DNA of 64,000 nt from JABGPL01 sp964387885 (GTDB lineage: Bacteria; Electryoneota; AABM5-125-24; Hatepunaeales; Hatepunaeaceae), in NCBI GenBank assembly GCA_964387885.1, contig CAYLYZ010000009.1:17830-81829 (forward strand), written 5' to 3'. The notes under the pieces were generated by a model. The model did not search any database, was not told the DNA's origin, and saw only the letters and a program-made list of their open reading frames with translations. A program made the translations under genes and the position numbers. Below, in pieces: positions 61,153 to 64,000 of the stretch (the first letter of the stretch is position 1; every line of letters starts with the position of its first letter).

Positions 61153-61225
61153 TCATTCCCAACTTGATTGGGAATCCAGTATGTTATTGATAATTCTGGA
61201 TTCCCGTTTTCACGGGAATGAGGAG
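61153..61225. repeat. ATTCCC paired hairpin composite
   Basis: Hairpins ATTCCCAA (61155-61175) and ATTCCCGT (61200-61219) are head to head, each with the CCAG/CTGG tail facing a 16-base spacer (TATGTTATTGATAATT). Homologous to 46260-46327. Confidence 0.87.
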
Positions 61226-61255
61226 CAAGAATGAAATTCTTGCCAAAACGTATTC

Positions 61256-61283
61256 TTGGACTGTCTGGGAATGTCCAACCTAC
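61256..61283 (-). repeat. GTAG-foot hairpin, TTGGAC family
   Basis: TTGGAC/GTCCAA arms, then CCTAC. It is the minus-strand relative of 11215 and 61105. Confidence 0.78.
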
Positions 61284-61373
61284 TGAACTATGGCGCGAAG
61301 ATTTTCCTTAGTGTCTCTGTGCCTTTTTGGTTATTGCAGTGCTTAAAAGTATATTCGCATGTTAATTAGAATT

Positions 61374-61449
61374 GGTTACTGCCTGATTTCAAGCGAAGCG
61401 TAATCTGGCAGTTTACATTCACTTCGTTCATTTGAAAACAGCCAGAAAC
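61374..61449 (+). repeat. ACTGCC/GGCAGT element, full copy
   Basis: It matches 1082-1143 almost base for base from GGTTACTGCC to CAGCCAGAAAC, with 15 extra bases (ACATTCACTTCGTTC) in the middle. Confidence 0.88.
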
Positions 61450-61554
61450 ATCGTAAGTATCTAGACGAAATTACTTTTGAGCTGTGTGATAAATTGTAAA
61501 TCTGAGATAAACAACCGGATTGCTTCTCTTCCCTCTCAAAGACACGGGAACAAA

Positions 61555-61578
61555 GGGTTGAAAATTTTCAACCCCTAC
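61555..61578 (-). repeat. GTAG-foot hairpin, GGGTTGAA family
   Basis: GGGTTGAA arms, loop AATT, then CTAC. Confidence 0.92.
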
Positions 61579-61794
61579 ATGTTTTTACATGAATATTCTC
61601 CTTGATCCGTAAACGTTGAGCTATTCTTTATTGAATGATAATAATTCCTATTCTTGTTATGCTTTCCATTTATTGTGCAATAATCTGAATCATCCTTGCC
61701 TTATGTAAAATAGCACCGTATTTTACAACCTCAATTAAAACTTAGCACATTTTCTAAAGTGCTTTTAATATTAACAAGAGAGGAGGAGGGAGTT

Positions 61795-62553
61795 GTGAGT
61801 CGAAAGTTACTATTATTAATCTTTTTGTTTTCAGTATCATTTGGGATGACTTTTATCGGTTGCGACGATGATGACAGTCCAACCGAACCAACGGACAATA
61901 CCGAAGCTGTTACTCTATCCGAGATTTTCCCAATGGCGACAGGAAATCAATGGACTATGGCCTATACGGATTCATCAATGGAAGATGATGGATCGTACTC
62001 GGTATCCGAAGCAACCATTTCTGTCGAAGTGACAGGCACTATTAATTATTTAGGTCATGACGGTTTCGTGTTTCACATTCAGCTGAACCAGGATGGTGAA
62101 CTCGAGGAAGAGGATGTATATTACTATGCTTCCGGAGATTCCCTTTACGAATCGGCTGAAGGTGAAGATGAATGGAGTTGGGAAGAGGATATTCAGGGAT
62201 TTTCAGGTAAAGAAGCCGGAGACACACTGTTCTGGGAAACTGAAACCAGTATGGAAGATGGCCTGGAGTTAGAGGAAACTGACCTGCTTATTATTGATAG
62301 TCTCGCTGAAACAGTTATTACAGATGGCGGTACGTTTGAAAACTGTTTAGTTCTCAAGGAAGAGAAGTACGACTATTTCCGCGACAACGGAACCTTTGTT
62401 TCGGGTGAACACTCAATTGAATACACCTATTTCGCTAAAGGTGTTGGTTTCATCAAATCCATTGACAGAGATTGGGATATGACATCTGAGACTGAAGATG
62501 GTGACTTGCTCCAATATGAGAAAGAAGCATTAACGAGCTATACTGTAGATTAG
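61795..62553 (+). CDS. Acidic lipoprotein of unknown function
   Basis: About 252 aa. The GTG at 61795 follows GGAGGAGG by eight bases and starts a type II signal peptide ending in TFIGC. The mature chain begins DDDDSPTEPTDN and is strongly acidic. It is beta-rich with W-x-(M/F) patterns such as GNQWTMAYTDSS and GDTLFWETET, and ends in a typical FAKGVGFIKSIDRDWDM segment seen in outer-membrane-associated lipoproteins of this style. No enzyme motif is seen. A strong terminator follows. Confidence 0.75.
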   Translation: MSRKLLLLIFLFSVSFGMTFIGCDDDDSPTEPTDNTEAVTLSEIFPMATGNQWTMAYTDSSMEDDGSYSVSEATISVEVTGTINYLGHDGFVFHIQLNQDGELEEEDVYYYASGDSLYESAEGEDEWSWEEDIQGFSGKEAGDTLFWETETSMEDGLELEETDLLIIDSLAETVITDGGTFENCLVLKEEKYDYFRDNGTFVSGEHSIEYTYFAKGVGFIKSIDRDWDMTSETEDGDLLQYEKEALTSYTVD

Positions 62554-62581
62554 TTTAGTCCTTAAATCGGGCAAGATTATT

Positions 62582-62620
62582 AAGAGATAGCCGCATCTAT
62601 TGCGGCTATCTCTTTTTTTT
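62582..62620. terminator. Strong bidirectional Rho-independent terminator
   Basis: AAGAGATAGCCGCA pairs perfectly with the following arm around TCTAT, and eight Ts follow. It lies between convergent genes and can serve the lipoprotein and the minus-strand methyltransferase. Confidence 0.92.
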
Positions 62621-62623
62621 CTC

Positions 62624-62648
62624 CTCGGGTTCGGAGAACCCGGACTAC
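62624..62648 (-). repeat. GTAG-foot hairpin overlapping a stop codon
   Basis: CGGGTTC/GAACCCG arms, loop GGA, then CTAC at 62645-62648. The TAG stop of the methyltransferase is part of the GTAG foot. Confidence 0.82.
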
Positions 62649-63265
62649 ACCAGTCTTCTGTAAAGGGTATATATATACGGTCGTGGTTCGTCACGAGGAT
62701 TTGTAAATGTATATTCGAAGCTGGATAGCAATTCGAATGAATCTCCCAATCTGTCGCTGATTTCGTCAACTGAATAACGGTGCAGTTTCAAGTAAGCACA
62801 CTTTTCGGCTCCGGTTAAAGAGAATTCTGCGAAAACTGCATGACCACCAGGCTTAAGGTTTGATTTCAGGTTTGAAAAATAGCCCTCTATGTCCTCCTGA
62901 TCGGTAAGGAAGTGCAGAACCGCCCTGTCTATCCAGTTATCAACCTGAGGAAAATTCTCCGGAAGAGATTGTGCGATGTCCTGACACAACCACAAAATAT
63001 TCGTCTTCTTATCTCCGAGCCTATTGATCACCCGATTTATTGCTTCCGGGCTGATATCGTTCAAGATGAGTTTACATTCGTAAGTGAGGAGCTCCTCAAT
63101 GAATCTTGAGGTGCCAACTCCGGGCAGGAATATTGTTGATTTCTTCCAGTCCGGGATCAAGTCCAGAATCTTGTAGGTTTGTGAAAAATCTTTCTCAAAC
63201 CATCCCAACTCGGATTCTTCACGTTCGCTAAATACTCTATCCCAGTGTTCACTATTGGATTTCAA
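62645..63265 (-). CDS. Class I SAM-dependent methyltransferase (TPMT-like)
   Basis: 206 aa. HWDRVFSEREESELGWFEKD at the start and IFLPGVGTSRFIEELL (SAM motif I, with PGVG in place of GxGxG) suggest a thiopurine-methyltransferase or UbiE-like fold. NDISPEAINRV is motif II and DNWIDRAVLHFL is motif IV/post-I. The acceptor substrate is unknown. The stop codon lies inside a GTAG hairpin repeat, so the extreme C-terminus may have been reset by that insertion. Confidence 0.83.
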   Translation of the reverse strand: MKSNSEHWDRVFSEREESELGWFEKDFSQTYKILDLIPDWKKSTIFLPGVGTSRFIEELLTYECKLILNDISPEAINRVINRLGDKKTNILWLCQDIAQSLPENFPQVDNWIDRAVLHFLTDQEDIEGYFSNLKSNLKPGGHAVFAEFSLTGAEKCAYLKLHRYSVDEISDRLGDSFELLSSFEYTFTNPRDEPRPYIYTLYRRLV

Positions 63266-63371
63266 CCGACCTTTTCCCTAAACCAAAATTAACTACCACT
63301 AAAGAAAATACATATTTCTTGTAATATTTCAAATAAAATTTATAATAATGCTTTAAAGTTTTTCGCATTGT

Positions 63372-63453
63372 GTTTCTGATTGTTATTGGCAGGTTTCAAA
63401 TGATCGAAGAGAATATTACCTGCCAGATTACGCTTCGCTTGATATCTGATAGA
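63372..63453 (-). repeat. ACTGCC/GGCAGT element, inverted copy
   Basis: It contains CTGCCAGATTACGCTTCGCT at 63420-63439 and, upstream, TTTCAAATGATCGAAG and GTTTCTG, colinear with the reverse complement of 61374-61449. Confidence 0.82.
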
Positions 63454-63537
63454 AACATGATATCTCACATGAAGAATAGATTAATGCAGCATTTTTTAAG
63501 ATCTGACAAAATGAAAGATTCACATGGGGGGGCGAGA

Positions 63538-63602
63538 GCGGACATTGCTGTTCGCTTGTGTTTTTTAGGCTATTCATCTGCATTGCGGACGGGAATGTCC
63601 GC
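63538..63602. repeat. Head-to-head GCGGAC hairpins
   Basis: GCGGACA/TGTTCGC around TTGC (63538-63555, one mismatch) and GCGGAC/GTCCGC around six bases (63585-63602), both flanked outward by GAG(A/T)G. Confidence 0.75.
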
Positions 63603-63715
63603 ACTCACCGGTGTTAGATAATAATACTGGAATTGTTAATTCCTGAAGCCCTTAAGTGGAGGTTGGTTTGCAAGATTTGGCTTAACCGTCTTTTCAGACT
63701 GCGTATCACAGCCTG

Positions 63716-63928
63716 TCAGGCATCCTCGTACTTAAAGGACACTTTAATTTTAGCACGGTAGGCTTCAACTTTGCCGTCTTTAATAACAACATCGAGTTCG
63801 GATACTTCACCTACACGCAAGTCACGCAGGGTTTCCGAAGCTCTGGAGATTGCCGCGGCAGTGGCTTTCTCCCATGATTCGTCACTGGTTCCTACCAGCT
63901 CGATCATTTTGTACACGCTTTCAGCCAT
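63716..63928 (-). CDS. Dodecin family flavin-binding protein
   Basis: 70 aa, normal size. Dodecins assemble into hollow dodecamers that store or buffer flavin. The start is AESVYKMIELVGTSDESWEK, followed by AISRASETLRDLRVGEV and YRAKIKVSFKYED, the complete family pattern. GGAGGAATA lies directly upstream of the ATG. Monocistronic. Confidence 0.93.
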   Translation of the reverse strand: MAESVYKMIELVGTSDESWEKATAAAISRASETLRDLRVGEVSELDVVIKDGKVEAYRAKIKVSFKYEDA

Positions 63929-64000
63929 TATTCCTCCGGATGTTAATTATAACTAACATTTCCCACTTCAATCTGTTCCGCATGAAATCTCAGGATTCTG

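Larger units (their letters stand above)
61105..61794. other. Intergenic repeat region
   Basis: In order: TTGGACA hairpin (61105-61127), ATTCCC composite (61153-61225), TTGGAC/GTCCAA hairpin with CTAC (61256-61283), a TTAGTGTCTCTGTGCC word (about 61311), the ACTGCC/GGCAGT element (61374-61449) and a GTAG hairpin (61555-61578). No gene. Confidence 0.7.
63266..63715. other. Intergenic repeat region before dodecin
   Basis: It holds the inverted ACTGCC/GGCAGT element (63372-63453), a GCGGACA/TGTTCGC hairpin (63538-63555) and a GCGGAC/GTCCGC hairpin (63585-63602), the latter two head to head. No gene. Confidence 0.68.

Noticed and set aside
4956..62648. GTAG hairpins as ordinary intrinsic terminators
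   Set aside because: Most have no U-run and several are not downstream of a gene end. True terminators with T-runs are found separately at 46008, 51066, 56215 and 62582.
63370..63621. 83-codon ORF before dodecin
   Set aside because: It consists of the inverted ACTGCC element and two hairpins, with no coding signs.

Overview
The window looks like a draft scaffold (two runs of exactly 100 Ns) from an uncultured bacterium of the Fibrobacteres-Chlorobi-Bacteroidetes (FCB) superphylum or a neighbouring candidate phylum. The evidence is two exported proteins with type IX secretion (T9SS) type A C-terminal sorting domains (a 1.7 kaa gingipain-like C25 protease and an LVIVD-repeat protein), several signal-peptide-II lipoproteins, LL-diaminopimelate aminotransferase, a fused pyruvate:ferredoxin oxidoreductase and frequent TTG/GTG starts behind strong GGAGG sites. 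No rRNA, tRNA or CRISPR array was seen.

Layout. 1-2224: the 3' end of dapL and a VWA lipoprotein. 2605-26644: a sugar and uronate catabolic region with a glycosidase-like TIM barrel, a xylose-isomerase-like TIM barrel, a Nudix enzyme, an OYE-type flavin oxidoreductase, a FAD dehydrogenase, an SDR, a fused KDPG aldolase-KDG kinase, an (alpha/alpha)6 glycosidase, a Cache-type sensor, a GH38 alpha-mannosidase, a Gfo/Idh/MocA oxidoreductase, an LVIVD/T9SS surface protein and a sodium:solute symporter. The plausible logic is glycan or glycoside cleavage, uptake, oxidation to keto-deoxy acids, then cleavage to pyruvate and a triose. 27022-34719: a tightly packed signalling operon (lipoprotein, sigma-54 activator, Ser/Thr kinase with PEGA domains, ComF, GAF-HD-GYP, PrmC). 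34887-42162: a redoxin, the C25 protease and RecR. 42420-51880: pyruvate:ferredoxin oxidoreductase and small envelope or housekeeping genes. 52407-56040: a succinate dehydrogenase/fumarate reductase operon with a broken extra copy of the sdhD start. 56381-59042: an AT-rich defence island (structured RNA, SLATT membrane effector, reverse transcriptase, HNH remnant). 59965-63928: an esterase, a lipoprotein, a methyltransferase and dodecin.

Two things stand out. First, the SLATT-reverse transcriptase pair at 56534-58440 is preceded by a 140-nt segment closed by a perfect 14-bp terminal stem. It has three or four internal hairpins and a U-run, and a 4-nt tandem repeat sits just before the 3' arm. 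This looks like a defence RT with its own non-coding RNA. Second, almost every intergenic space is filled by short hairpin repeats that follow a few fixed grammars with co-varying stems: (i) hairpins with a 5' GTAG foot, as in REP elements served by REP-associated tyrosine transposases; (ii) hairpins with a conserved GCCCTC loop and different arms; (iii) hairpins with an ATATCT loop behind GGGGAG; (iv) ATTCCC/GGGAAT hairpins; (v) a 105-171 bp mini-element with GTGTGGC ends. They are often paired head to head, sometimes lie inside genes or supply stop codons, and accompany duplications at the sdh and HNH loci. No mobilising transposase lies in the window.
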